Shown: positions 1 to 7,964 of the stretch, one piece after another | How positions within the stretch are numbered: the first letter of the stretch is position 1 | Layout of the letters: every line of letters starts with the position of its first letter | Assembly: GCF_016841685.1 (NCBI RefSeq) | Contig: NZ_JAENYR010000031.1 | Location: 1-37,985, forward strand | Reading direction: 5' to 3' | DNA: 37,985 nucleotides | Source: Thiohalomonas denitrificans | GTDB taxonomy: Bacteria > Pseudomonadota > Gammaproteobacteria > Thiohalomonadales > Thiohalomonadaceae | The notes under the pieces: generated by a model | Databases searched by the model: none | Seen by the model: the letters and a program-made list of their open reading frames with translations, nothing else | What the model was told of the DNA's origin: nothing | Translations under genes and position numbers: made by a program

Positions 1-2
1 TC

Positions 3-190
3 CTCGCAATGACGGCTAAAGGTTCGTCACCGATTCGGGCCTGCGCAGCAGGGGGGTACGGCTCGCAATGACGGCTGAACGTTCGTCACCGATTCGGGGC
101 CGCGCAGCGGCGGGTACGGCTCGCAATGACGGCTAAAGGTTCGTCACTGATTCGGGCCTGCGCAGCAGGGGGTACGGCTCGCAATGAAAA
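3..190. repeat. Tandem direct repeat, about 59-bp unit, three copies plus a partial fourth
   Basis: The word CTCGCAATGACGGCT recurs at 3, 62 and 120, and CTCGCAATGA again at 179, giving a period of 58-59 bp. Each unit also shares GTTCGTCAC, GATTCGGG and a CGCAGC-rich tail ending in GGTACGG. Units differ by a few substitutions and one-base indels. There are no unique spacers, so it is not a CRISPR. It lies just downstream of the triheme cytochrome gene and runs off the left edge, so the array may be longer. Confidence 0.85.
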
Positions 191-214
191 CGGGGGCTGC
201 GGACAGCGTCCTGA

Positions 215-1048
215 TCAGCGCTCGATCTCATCGCGCAAGTCACCCAGGGTGCGGTGTAGCGAGTGGCAACGGGCGCACACCGTCACTCCGAGTTCCCCGA
301 GAAGGCGGCCCTGGGCGCTGCGATCCGCCCCCTCCAGCTCGGTATGCAGATTGTTCAACAGGTCGGGCATGCCGCCGAAGATGCGTTCCCTTGGTGCTGA
401 ATCGCGATGGCACGACGCACAACTCCCGGATAACCGATCCAGCTCGCTGCGCAGAGTAGCCACTGCCGACTGGGCCTGCCGGGGGAAACCATCCTTGAGC
501 GCAATCTTGACGTGATTCAGTGAACGGCTGATCTCGCGCATCGCCTCGGGGTAGGTGGCGCTGCCATTCTGGCCGTCGGTGACCAGTACCTCACTGTAAG
601 CGGGAGAGCGGTAGAGCGCGGCCGCCGTGGCTTGGTAGTCCGAGTGGCAGCCGTCACAGGTGGTGTCGAGACGACGCAGGGCGGCCCCGGTTTCCGGTTT
701 ATCACCAGTGCGAACGGCGATCACCAGCCGTTCCATGGTTTCCGGTTCGACCTCGACCCGCCATTCGGGAACCATCTGCGGAATCTTGGTGTACAGATCG
801 CGAAGGCGCTCACTCCAGCGGATCGCCCTTTCCTGGTCCCCGGACGCGGTATAGTGCTCCACCGCCTGTACCGCTTCGCGCAGACCAAACATGGTATGCA
901 GCCAGACCTGGCGTTCGTTATCAGGCTTGTACCAGTTCGCCAGCGATTCCGGCGGCAAACGGACAACCACCTCCTTCGCACCGGCTGCCGAAACCATCGC
1001 CACGATAAGAAAAGAAACCGCCAGTGCCCGCCACCTGTTACTACTCAC
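215..1048 (-). CDS. Periplasmic triheme c-type cytochrome of unknown role
   Basis: This 277-residue protein has an N-terminal signal peptide (hydrophobic residues about 7-20, likely cleavage after AGA-K near 24). It has three CXXCH heme-attachment motifs: CDGCH at 131-135, CASCH at 210-214 and CARCH at 258-262. The first 130 residues are mostly helical and carry no heme motif until their end, an arrangement like cytochrome c' in which a helical bundle ends with the heme site. It is probably exported and loaded with heme in the periplasm. It follows nirN on the same strand but is separated from it by about 450 bp of repeat-rich DNA, so it may have its own promoter. An electron-transfer role in denitrification is inferred from position only. 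I do not recognise the exact family. Confidence 0.85.
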   Translation of the reverse strand: MSSNRWRALAVSFLIVAMVSAAGAKEVVVRLPPESLANWYKPDNERQVWLHTMFGLREAVQAVEHYTASGDQERAIRWSERLRDLYTKIPQMVPEWRVEVEPETMERLVIAVRTGDKPETGAALRRLDTTCDGCHSDYQATAAALYRSPAYSEVLVTDGQNGSATYPEAMREISRSLNHVKIALKDGFPRQAQSAVATLRSELDRLSGSCASCHRDSAPRERIFGGMPDLLNNLHTELEGADRSAQGRLLGELGVTVCARCHSLHRTLGDLRDEIER

Positions 1049-1116
1049 TGTTCATACCCGCCACTTGTCGCCTGTGATTCATCACTACCAACCCGTCGGA
1101 ATCGGTGACCGCCTGA

Positions 1117-1405
1117 AGCCTGTCCGAGAATAGCAAGTCAAAATGTAGGTTGGCGCTGAGGAACGAAGCCCAACAAAATCAGCGTTGGGGTTCGCATAAC
1201 TCACCCCAACCTACAAAAAACGAACTACTCACCCCCTCCGTCATTCCCTGTCACCCCCGCGCAGGCGGGGGGTAGGCGGGAATCCAGAGAACAGAAGCAT
1301 GGCTCAAAATGGATCCCCGCCTACGCGGGGATGACGGATTTCCTGGGCCGTGCGCGATCACCCGGGCGAGCAGTTACCAAAAAACGATGTTCTCGGACAG
1401 GCTCC
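1117..1405. repeat. Composite inverted-repeat region: CCTGTCCGAG ends enclosing two other palindromes
   Basis: The gap between the triheme cytochrome gene (starts 1048) and nirN (ends 1505) holds no gene. It is bounded by AGCCTGTCCGAGAATAG at 1117-1133 and the inverted TTCTCGGACAGGCT near 1390-1403, the same ends as the elements at 19097, 29794 and 32010. The interior differs from those copies. It holds a palindrome at about 1144-1217 (arms TGTAGGTTGG and CCAACCTACA) and a second one at about 1240-1340 built on GTCA-CCCCCGCGCAGGCGGGG and its inverted copy CCCCGCCTACGCGGGGATGAC. A low-complexity run of CTCGCCACT-like words follows at about 1469-1500. Confidence 0.75.
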
Positions 1406-1504
1406 TGGCCACCAGGGTAAACGCATACTCATATTTTTGGTGCCGACGAGCGGTTGCCCTGGCCTAGCCACTCGCCACTAGCAACTCGCCACTCATCACT
1501 GCTC

Positions 1505-3067
1505 CTAATGGCTGGTACCTTCCGAGAGCCGGGTCTTGTTCCAGACGTTGTATTTTCCAGAGGGTTTCACCATCGGGATCCGTTTGACCTCCTCCAGGGT
1601 CTTTGCATCGTACACCACAATCGCCCCATCCATGTCCCAGATGCTGACCAGGGCGTAACGGCCGTCACGGGTGAATTCGACATGTGCCGCGGTTTTTCCG
1701 GGTGCCGGGCGAAGGGTCTTGACGATCTTCAGGCTCTGCTTGTCGATGACGTGCATGGCATCGCGATGCTCGCCGAAAAACACGTCGACCCAGGCGTAGG
1801 GAGTGTTCTCGTGGCTGCGCATGAAAAAGCCTGATCCCAGGGTCGGTATCCGCGCGACGCTTTCCCAGCTCTCCATGTCGATAACGCTGACCTCCGCTTC
1901 CTTGAGGTTGGGCGTCGCCATCACCGTGCGGCCGCGGTAGTTCCAGGTGATGCCGGAAGAGAGATGCGGCATACCGGGGATTTCCAGCTCGCTGACGACC
2001 CGACTGGTATCCAGGTTGACGACCTGGCCGGTCCCCTTGCGGGAGGTGCCGATCACGAATTCGTAGTCCTGGTCGAAGAAGAAGTCATCCAGGTAATCAT
2101 GCACGGTGATGCGGCGTTTCGGGAACCGGTCGGCAGGCTCCAGGTCGCCCGACTCCTTGCGGTAGTCGTGGGTCCACCCGGCGTAGTCGTTGGGCGGTTC
2201 GTCCAGATAACTGATCTCCCAGACCTCGGGGATGTCCTTGAGGGCGGCGACGAAGCTGTTTCGCGGCCGGGCGGTGTAGACGGCGCTGACTCGCGAAGAG
2301 GTTCCGTCGCTGCCGACCGCGTCGATCACCCTGACGGGCTCGAGGTTGCGCGCATCGAGGACCACCAGGGTATGGGGGAGGTAGTTGGCCGCCATGATAT
2401 AGCGGTCATCCGCCGATACAGCGATATTGCGGGTGTTGATGCCTACGCGGATTTCGGCCACTGGCTTGAGATTGTAGATATCGTATTTGGTGATCCAGCC
2501 ATCCCGGGAAGCAAAGTAGACGAAACGCCCGTCACGGCTGTATTTGGGACCGCCGTGCAGTGCGAAGCGGGTCGGGAAGCGGTGAATGGGCTTGAAACTG
2601 TCGCCATCGAGAATGGTGGCGTGGTGGTCTCCGACCTCGACCACGACGAACAGGTTGAGCATGTCGGCCGAAAAAACCGGCGTATCACTCAGCGTGTGGA
2701 GCGGATTGTGGACGATATGGCTGTCCCGGATCTCCGCCATGCGCCAGCGCGGTACTTCCGGCAGCGGCGTATAGACATACTCGGCAAGGGAGGCCGTCTC
2801 GGCCTCGGACAGCTTGTCCGCGAAGCCCGGCATCTGCGTAGCGGCGCGTCCCTCGGCAATCACCCGGGCGGCGGCTTTCGGCCGCAACCGCTTGAGATTT
2901 TCCGGCAGCAGGGCCGGGCCGGTCCCGCCCAGGCGATCGGTACCGTGACAGGCGGCACAATGCTGCTGAAAGAGTTCTTCCGTTCCGGGGTTTTCGCCGG
3001 GGAGCGTCTCCGCCCGAACGGCGGAGGCCAGCAGTACGGCTGCGGCCGTGAGCAACAGGCGTTTCAA
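1505..3067 (-). CDS. nirN: NirN, cd1-type dihydro-heme d1 dehydrogenase
   Basis: The 520-residue protein has a signal peptide (to about residue 19), a small cytochrome c domain with CAACH at 37-41 and a probable axial Met at 79 (TQMPGF), then an eight-bladed propeller of the cytochrome cd1 fold. His171 (FALHGG) matches the position of the d1-iron ligand in NirS/NirN, and His residues in TVHDY and GMPHL sit where the substrate-side histidines lie. NirN catalyses the last step of heme d1 synthesis, oxidation of the propionate side chain of dihydro-heme d1, in the periplasm. It differs from the true NirS at 10131-11744 in sequence and in being next to nirJ, 3 bp downstream, as in classical nir clusters. 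A second nitrite reductase is the alternative but is less likely in this context. Confidence 0.9.
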   Translation of the reverse strand: MKRLLLTAAAVLLASAVRAETLPGENPGTEELFQQHCAACHGTDRLGGTGPALLPENLKRLRPKAAARVIAEGRAATQMPGFADKLSEAETASLAEYVYTPLPEVPRWRMAEIRDSHIVHNPLHTLSDTPVFSADMLNLFVVVEVGDHHATILDGDSFKPIHRFPTRFALHGGPKYSRDGRFVYFASRDGWITKYDIYNLKPVAEIRVGINTRNIAVSADDRYIMAANYLPHTLVVLDARNLEPVRVIDAVGSDGTSSRVSAVYTARPRNSFVAALKDIPEVWEISYLDEPPNDYAGWTHDYRKESGDLEPADRFPKRRITVHDYLDDFFFDQDYEFVIGTSRKGTGQVVNLDTSRVVSELEIPGMPHLSSGITWNYRGRTVMATPNLKEAEVSVIDMESWESVARIPTLGSGFFMRSHENTPYAWVDVFFGEHRDAMHVIDKQSLKIVKTLRPAPGKTAAHVEFTRDGRYALVSIWDMDGAIVVYDAKTLEEVKRIPMVKPSGKYNVWNKTRLSEGTSH

Positions 3068-3070
3068 GGG

Positions 3071-4243
3071 TTATCCTCCGGCAGCCACCGCTTGCGGGTT
3101 GAGGCCGATCTCTTCGTCGGTGAGATAGCAGCCCGGGTCCTCCGACCACCAGTCGCCACTGGTCTGGTGGGCACGCACCCGGGTATTGCCGTTGCAGATG
3201 TTCAGCCATTTGCAGGCGCCACAGCGGCCGGTGACCGGCCTGGGGTGCTGTTTGAGACCGGCCATCAGCGGGTCCGAGACATCCTCCCAGACTTCGGAAA
3301 AGGGGCGCTCGCGGACGTTTCCCAGTTCGTAGTGCCACCACATGGTGTCCGGATGGATCTTGCCGAGGTTGTCGATGTTGGCCACGTTGACGCCGGTGGC
3401 ATTCCCCCCCCAGCGTTCGAGCATGGTCTGGATCACGGGCACATAATCCGGATAGCGCTGCCTGACCCAATCCAGCAGGTAGACGCCGTCGGCGTCATTA
3501 TTGCCGGTGACGAACTCGCGATCTCCCCCCTGCCGGGCATCCTCCCAGGCGGTGGCAAACAACAGGTCCATGGCGTCGCGCGTCATCCGGTGCACCGTAT
3601 CGTTGCGCCGGTTCTTGTTGCCGCGGCCCGCATAATTGAGGTGTGACAGATAGAACTTGCTGACGTCCTCATCGTTCATGATTTGCAGCAGGCCGGGCAG
3701 ATCCGCGGCATTGTCCCGGGTGAGAGTGAAGCGCAGACCGACCTTGATGTCGTGCTGCCGGCACAGGCGAATGCCATGCATGGAGGCATCGAAGGCCCCC
3801 TTCAGGCGACGAAATTCGTCGTGGGTCTCCCGCAGACCGTCGATGCTGATACCGACGTAGTCATAGCCAACGGCGGCAATGGCGTCGATGTTGCTCTCGT
3901 CGATGAGGGTACCGTTGGTCGAGAGCCCGACATAAAAACCCATGGCCTTGGCCCGTTCGGAGAGGGTGAAGATGTCCGGCCGAAGCAGCGGTTCACCACC
4001 GGAGAGGATCAGCACGCGAACACCGAAGGCGTAGAGATCCTCCATCACCGTCAGCACTTCTTCCGTGGAGAGTTCACCCTTGAAGTTGGTGTCGGTCGAG
4101 ATCGAGTAGCAGTGTTTGCAGGTGAGATTACAGCGGCGAATCAGGTTCCAGATCACCACCGGGCCGGGCATCGATCCACGGCTGTGCGGAAGTGTGGGCA
4201 CGGGGGCCGTAAGTGCCTTCATGAATTGGGAAACTCGAAACAT
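3071..4243 (-). CDS. nirJ: NirJ, radical SAM enzyme of heme d1 biosynthesis
   Basis: This 390-residue cytoplasmic protein has the radical-SAM cluster motif CNLTCKHC (Cys38, Cys42, Cys45) near the N terminus, then a GGEPLLR segment typical of SAM binding. Its C-terminal region is Cys-rich (CGACKWLNIC, then a Cys in DPGCYL), as in SPASM-type proteins with an extra Fe-S cluster. NirJ converts the propionates of 12,18-didecarboxysiroheme to the oxo groups of the heme d1 macrocycle. The gene is between nirH (about 100 bp upstream) and nirN (3 bp downstream). The 100-bp gap at 4244-4344 is the largest inside this operon; I see no clear terminator in it. Confidence 0.94.
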   Translation of the reverse strand: MFRVSQFMKALTAPVPTLPHSRGSMPGPVVIWNLIRRCNLTCKHCYSISTDTNFKGELSTEEVLTVMEDLYAFGVRVLILSGGEPLLRPDIFTLSERAKAMGFYVGLSTNGTLIDESNIDAIAAVGYDYVGISIDGLRETHDEFRRLKGAFDASMHGIRLCRQHDIKVGLRFTLTRDNAADLPGLLQIMNDEDVSKFYLSHLNYAGRGNKNRRNDTVHRMTRDAMDLLFATAWEDARQGGDREFVTGNNDADGVYLLDWVRQRYPDYVPVIQTMLERWGGNATGVNVANIDNLGKIHPDTMWWHYELGNVRERPFSEVWEDVSDPLMAGLKQHPRPVTGRCGACKWLNICNGNTRVRAHQTSGDWWSEDPGCYLTDEEIGLNPQAVAAGG

Positions 4244-4344
4244 GTCTGTGTCCTGTCGGTTGGCGAAGGCGGGTACCCGATTGATTGAGTACCACAGGGA
4301 ACCCGGGTGACCTTCGCATGCGGTACCCCGTATGCCGATGGAAA

Positions 4345-4854
4345 TCAGCCGGTAATCCGCAGGCCCGTTTTCTTGAGTATCCGTGTACTGAACAGCACTT
4401 CATGGCCGAGGTCATCATCCCCCAGCAGTGCGGCAATCCGGTTCACCTTCTCCTGGACGGCAGCGCGATCGTGACCGTGGACCATGGCAAACAGGTTGTA
4501 AGGCCACTCGGGCAGGTGACGGGGCCGGTGGTAACAGTGGCTGACCTCGTCGAGCGCACCGATTTTCTGTCCCCAGTGGCGGATGCGGGCATCGGGGATG
4601 TTCCAGACACTCATGCCGTTACCACGGTAGCCGAGTTTGTAGTGGTTGGGAACCGCACCGATGCGGCGAATCACCCCGGCCTCGGCCATGCGCCGGAAGC
4701 GCGTCAGTACTTCCTCGACCCGGAGATTCAGCTGATCTGCCAGCTGGTGGTAGGGGCGGGGTGTCAGCGGCAATCCGGACTGGGTGGCCAGTATAATGGC
4801 GCGATCGGTATCGTCGAGAGTGTATTCGGCGGTGATGGCTTCAGCTGTATTCAT
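4345..4854 (-). CDS. nirH: NirH, siroheme decarboxylase subunit (L/H type)
   Basis: This 169-residue protein has an N-terminal AsnC/Lrp-like winged-helix region (about 17-70) and a C-terminal ferredoxin-like RAM-type domain. The segment CYHRPRHLPEWPYNLF followed by AMVHG is the hallmark of the NirL/NirH class. With its partner of the D/G class it removes two acetate carboxyl groups of siroheme to give 12,18-didecarboxysiroheme. Two in-frame ATGs exist, at 4881 and 4854. I chose 4854 because it follows the nirG stop by one base and has GGGGTGTGAG just upstream; the upstream ATG would add nine residues overlapping nirG. Confidence 0.88.
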   Translation of the reverse strand: MNTAEAITAEYTLDDTDRAIILATQSGLPLTPRPYHQLADQLNLRVEEVLTRFRRMAEAGVIRRIGAVPNHYKLGYRGNGMSVWNIPDARIRHWGQKIGALDEVSHCYHRPRHLPEWPYNLFAMVHGHDRAAVQEKVNRIAALLGDDDLGHEVLFSTRILKKTGLRITG

Positions 4855-4855
4855 C

Positions 4856-5302
4856 TCACACCCCGAAGTGAAGGCCGACAAAAAACTCTTCCTGCTTGGG
4901 CATGTTATACACCGGATATCCCGTCCGCTGCTCTATCTCCGCAATCACTTCCCCGACGCGCTCGGGAGATTCCGTGGCCAGCACAAACCACATGTTGAGG
5001 CGATGGTCACGAGCGTAATTGTGGGCGACCTCCGGAAAGCCGTTGACGCTCTCCGCCACCGACTCGAAATCGGCTGCGGGAATCGCCATGGCCGCCAGCG
5101 TCAGTCCCCCTCCCATCTTCTCGGCATGATAGAGCGGGCCGAAGCGGGTCAGGGTACCGTCATCCAACATCCGCTGCAGTCGTGCCAGCAATCCGGCTTC
5201 GGTCGTTCCCAGCCGACCGGCAACGTCGGCATAGGGGGTCTCCGAAACCGGGAAACCACGCTGCAGTTCGTTGATGATGCGACGATCCAGCTCGTTCAGC
5301 AT
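4856..5302 (-). CDS. nirG: NirG, siroheme decarboxylase subunit (D/G type)
   Basis: This 148-residue protein starts with an AsnC-like helix-turn-helix region and carries the D/G class motif HNYARDHRLNMWFVL at about 95-109. That motif is also present in the first half of the fused NirDL protein encoded upstream. It should pair with NirH in the siroheme decarboxylase complex. The ATG at 5302 overlaps the nirDL stop codon by seven bases, so translation is probably coupled. The open frame continues far upstream, but only as a shadow inside nirDL. The D versus G assignment rests on gene order, since the two classes are homologous. Confidence 0.88.
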   Translation of the reverse strand: MLNELDRRIINELQRGFPVSETPYADVAGRLGTTEAGLLARLQRMLDDGTLTRFGPLYHAEKMGGGLTLAAMAIPAADFESVAESVNGFPEVAHNYARDHRLNMWFVLATESPERVGEVIAEIEQRTGYPVYNMPKQEEFFVGLHFGV

Positions 5303-6411
5303 GATGCCAGCTCCCGCTGCCTGGAGGCGGCGGTGCCGTGGTCGGCAGCATCCGAACGCTGATAGTGCGCCCCCCTCTGCTTGAAACTGCGCCGGCTGAA
5401 AAGCAGGCGATGCGGTATTTCCTGCAGGTGGCACTGCTGGACCAGCCATTCGACCTTCTCGATGACCGTGTTCCGATCCCTTCCGTGGATCATGCAGAAA
5501 AGATTGTAACGCCACTCGGGCAACCGGCGCGGACGTTGATAGCAGAGCGTAACGAAGTCGTACTGTCCCATGCAGCAGCCCAGTTGCGACACCCTGTCGT
5601 CCGGCACGTCCCATACCACCATGGCATTGGCCCGATAACCCAGCCTCCGATGTCGGACAATCACGCCCAGGCGACTGATCACGCCGTTGGTCAACCACTC
5701 CCGCAGCCGTCTTATGACTTGCTGTTCGTCCAACCCCACCTGCTCTGCTATCTCCACAAAGGGCCGTGCAACGAGCGGCAGCCCCTGCTGTATGGCGGCG
5801 ACCAGTCGCCGATCGGACTCGGACTCGATGGCTCCGGCCGGTTTGCCGGGGCCGGGGCCGGGATGAAAAGGTGCCTGCGAAACGGTTGGCAGAGTCGTCT
5901 CTGTTTCGCTGTTGCCCGTTTCCCACTGCAGGCGAAAACCCAGGTCGATGTGGTAGGCCTCCAGCATCGGAAGCGAGATGACGGGAAGCCCCGTTCTCAT
6001 CTCCATGTCGTTCAGAATCTCCTGGAGATGGGGCTCATCCGGTGCGGTAACCACGAACCAGAGATTGATTCGATGTTCGCGCTCGTAGTTGTGGTTGACT
6101 TCCGGGTACTGATTAATGAAGTGGGCGACTGCGTCGAGCCGCTCACCGGGTACCGCCATTGCAGCGAGTGTGCTGGTTCCGACGGAATGGGGTCGAAACA
6201 CCGGACCTACACGGCTGATGCGACCGTCGCGGCTCAGACGGGAAAGGCTTTCCAGGACGCCGACCTCGCTGGCACCTAGCTGCTCGGCAATGCGCTGGAA
6301 AGGACGGGGTTCCAGAGGCAGGTTACGCTGGAAATCGTTGAGGAGGTGGCGCTCAAGCGGGTTCAGGGAAGCTTTCTCGATTTCGCTCACGTTCGTTTCT
6401 GGAAGTAGCAT
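5296..6411 (-). CDS. nirDL: NirDL, fused siroheme decarboxylase (D-type plus L-type halves)
   Basis: This 371-residue protein is a fusion of two AsnC-like units. Residues about 14-160 form the D-type half, with HNYEREHRINLWFVV near 107-121. Residues about 198-345 form the L-type half, with CYQRPRRLPEWRYNLF near 290-305 followed by CMIHG. A Pro/Gly/Glu-rich linker (about 165-197) joins them. Fused NirDL is known in other denitrifiers and decarboxylates siroheme in the cytoplasm. I chose the ATG at 6411, preceded by GGGGAAAG, rather than the TTG at 6441 that would overlap the nirF stop. The C-terminal tail (about 346-371), rich in Arg, His and Gln, looks non-conserved. Confidence 0.9.
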   Translation of the reverse strand: MLLPETNVSEIEKASLNPLERHLLNDFQRNLPLEPRPFQRIAEQLGASEVGVLESLSRLSRDGRISRVGPVFRPHSVGTSTLAAMAVPGERLDAVAHFINQYPEVNHNYEREHRINLWFVVTAPDEPHLQEILNDMEMRTGLPVISLPMLEAYHIDLGFRLQWETGNSETETTLPTVSQAPFHPGPGPGKPAGAIESESDRRLVAAIQQGLPLVARPFVEIAEQVGLDEQQVIRRLREWLTNGVISRLGVIVRHRRLGYRANAMVVWDVPDDRVSQLGCCMGQYDFVTLCYQRPRRLPEWRYNLFCMIHGRDRNTVIEKVEWLVQQCHLQEIPHRLLFSRRSFKQRGAHYQRSDAADHGTAASRQRELASC

Positions 6412-6437
6412 GGCTTTCCCCTGGTGTCTGCGTTTTC

Positions 6438-7610
6438 TCAAAGACCGATGCGGTGCGCCCGTGCGGTGAAGAAGATACCGCTGGGCTTGTCCGCCGGTAG
6501 ATTGGCGATTTCCCGCCGTGTCCTGGTGTCGTAGACCCGGACAACATCTTCATCCCGCACCGACATCCATAGATGTTCACCCCGGGGAGTGAACTCCATG
6601 TGCAGGACGCCTTTGCCCGGCTTCAAGGTATCGGCAATCTGCATCGATACGGTATCGATGATCTGAACGGTATCGTTGTCCGGGAATGCGTAATTGACCC
6701 AGACCTCGCGCCCGTCGGGCCGTCCCATGACAAACACCGGCTGCCCGTGGACCTTGATGCGGTCGACTTCCTGCCAAGTGTCAACGTCAATGATCAGCAC
6801 TTCATGACGACCCACTGCCGGTACGAAGGCGTAATCGCCGGCGATCGCCCAGCCCTCCAAGTGCGGCATTTTGTAGACCGGGAGCTTCTGTTCCCCGCGG
6901 CCGTAATGGTCGAGAATGCGGCGCACGCCCTGTTCGGGATGCCACAGGTCGAGCATTGCGAGGCCATCCTCTCCAAACAGCCCGGCGATGTAATGGCGCC
7001 CATCGGGGGTAATCAGTGCATCGTAGGGTTCCCGGCCGATATCCTTGAAGCGGGTGATCTGCGGCTGGTCCGGCTGACTCAGATCCGCCACCCAGATCTC
7101 TCCGGCGTCGAACAGGCTGAAAACGAAACGCTGTCCGGGCGCATCGACCAGCCCGACTACCTTGGAGAGCTGGCCCTCTTCCCCGTAGGTCGCGGGGATA
7201 TCAGCGACCAGTTCAAGCGTACGGGCGTCGAATACCTTCACGCCCCCCGGCTCGTAGTTGGAGACGGCAACCAGGCTTCCGTCCTGGGATATGGCGCCTC
7301 CGATACTGTTGCCGGACTGAATGGTCCGCGCGGTAATGCGGCCACTAAGCATATCGACCTTGGTCAGCCCGCCGTCGCGACCGAACACATAGGCGAAACG
7401 TTCATCCCGCGAGTAGACCACCGAGGCGTGAGAGAGATCCCCGAGACCCTTGATGCGTTTCAACAGGGTCTGGTTGGTGGTTTCCACGAGCGTCAGACTG
7501 CCCGAAGCGCGCTCCACGACCACACCGAGATCGCCGGTGGCCCGTGGCGCCGCACAGCCCGCCAGCATGACCGTCAGGGCCGTTGCGAGCAGCAGTTGGT
7601 CAATTCGCAT
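6438..7610 (-). CDS. nirF: NirF, heme d1 biosynthesis lipoprotein
   Basis: This 390-residue protein begins with a lipoprotein signal whose lipobox is LAGC, with Cys19 as the acylation site. The rest is a propeller fold similar to the d1 domain of NirS but without a cytochrome c domain. NirF acts in the periplasm late in heme d1 synthesis, before NirN, and is a lipoprotein in Pseudomonas aeruginosa. The ATG at 7610 overlaps the end of nirC by 11 bases. The longer frame to 7721 has no lipoprotein signal at its start and overlaps nirC by over 100 bases, so it was rejected. Confidence 0.92.
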   Translation of the reverse strand: MRIDQLLLATALTVMLAGCAAPRATGDLGVVVERASGSLTLVETTNQTLLKRIKGLGDLSHASVVYSRDERFAYVFGRDGGLTKVDMLSGRITARTIQSGNSIGGAISQDGSLVAVSNYEPGGVKVFDARTLELVADIPATYGEEGQLSKVVGLVDAPGQRFVFSLFDAGEIWVADLSQPDQPQITRFKDIGREPYDALITPDGRHYIAGLFGEDGLAMLDLWHPEQGVRRILDHYGRGEQKLPVYKMPHLEGWAIAGDYAFVPAVGRHEVLIIDVDTWQEVDRIKVHGQPVFVMGRPDGREVWVNYAFPDNDTVQIIDTVSMQIADTLKPGKGVLHMEFTPRGEHLWMSVRDEDVVRVYDTRTRREIANLPADKPSGIFFTARAHRIGL

Positions 7611-7959
7611 CGGAGATCCCCTCTTGCAGTCTGCCAACCAGCCAGTCGGCTTCCTCTTCGGAAAGGAAGTCCTGCCATGGCGGCATCGGTGTCCCGGCCC
7701 GGCCGATGAGAATCGTAGCACGCAGCATCATCGCCGATTTGTCCTCCAGCTGTTCCGGGAGAAGGGAGGGACCCAGCCCACCCTTTAGCGTCATTCCGTG
7801 GCAGGAGCCGCAGTCGTGCTGCAGCAGATGGAGCAACTCGTCCTTGCGGTCGCCCTCCGGTTCAGTGGCCGCTGCGGAAGCGGTCATCAGGAACAGAAGT
7901 GCGACGGCGACGGCATACCAACGGCTTCGTCCAGGTTCGGGAGCTATAGCAAGTCTCAT
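7600..7959 (-). CDS. nirC: NirC-like small monoheme cytochrome c
   Basis: This 119-residue protein has a signal peptide (hydrophobic about 15-30, AxA-like end near AAA-TEP), one heme motif CGSCH at 50-54, and a probable axial Met at 92 in TPMPPW. It resembles the c domain of NirN. NirC is a periplasmic electron carrier thought to serve NirF/NirN-dependent maturation or NirS itself. The ATG at 7959 has GAGGAG eight bases upstream; that Shine-Dalgarno is formed by the last codons of the cupredoxin gene. A GTG at 7968 is possible but lies too close to that site. It lies between the cupredoxin gene and nirF. Confidence 0.88.
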   Translation of the reverse strand: MRLAIAPEPGRSRWYAVAVALLFLMTASAAATEPEGDRKDELLHLLQHDCGSCHGMTLKGGLGPSLLPEQLEDKSAMMLRATILIGRAGTPMPPWQDFLSEEEADWLVGRLQEGISDAN

Positions 7960-7964
7960 ATACT

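Noticed and set aside
3-190. Possible CRISPR array
   Set aside because: Units are joined directly with no unique spacers, and there are no cas genes.
1505-3067. Second nirS
   Set aside because: Position after nirJ and divergence from the canonical NirS in the same island fit NirN better.
1964-3646. A 560-codon open frame on the plus strand opposite nirN and nirJ
   Set aside because: It is a shadow of two well-supported genes on the minus strand; its translation has no domain or signal and the long frame follows from high GC.
4244-4344. Possible FNR box or riboswitch upstream of nirJ (GATTGATTGAGTACC and nearby GGTACC words)
   Set aside because: The second half-site does not match, and the GGTACC words do not form a convincing structure with a switch.
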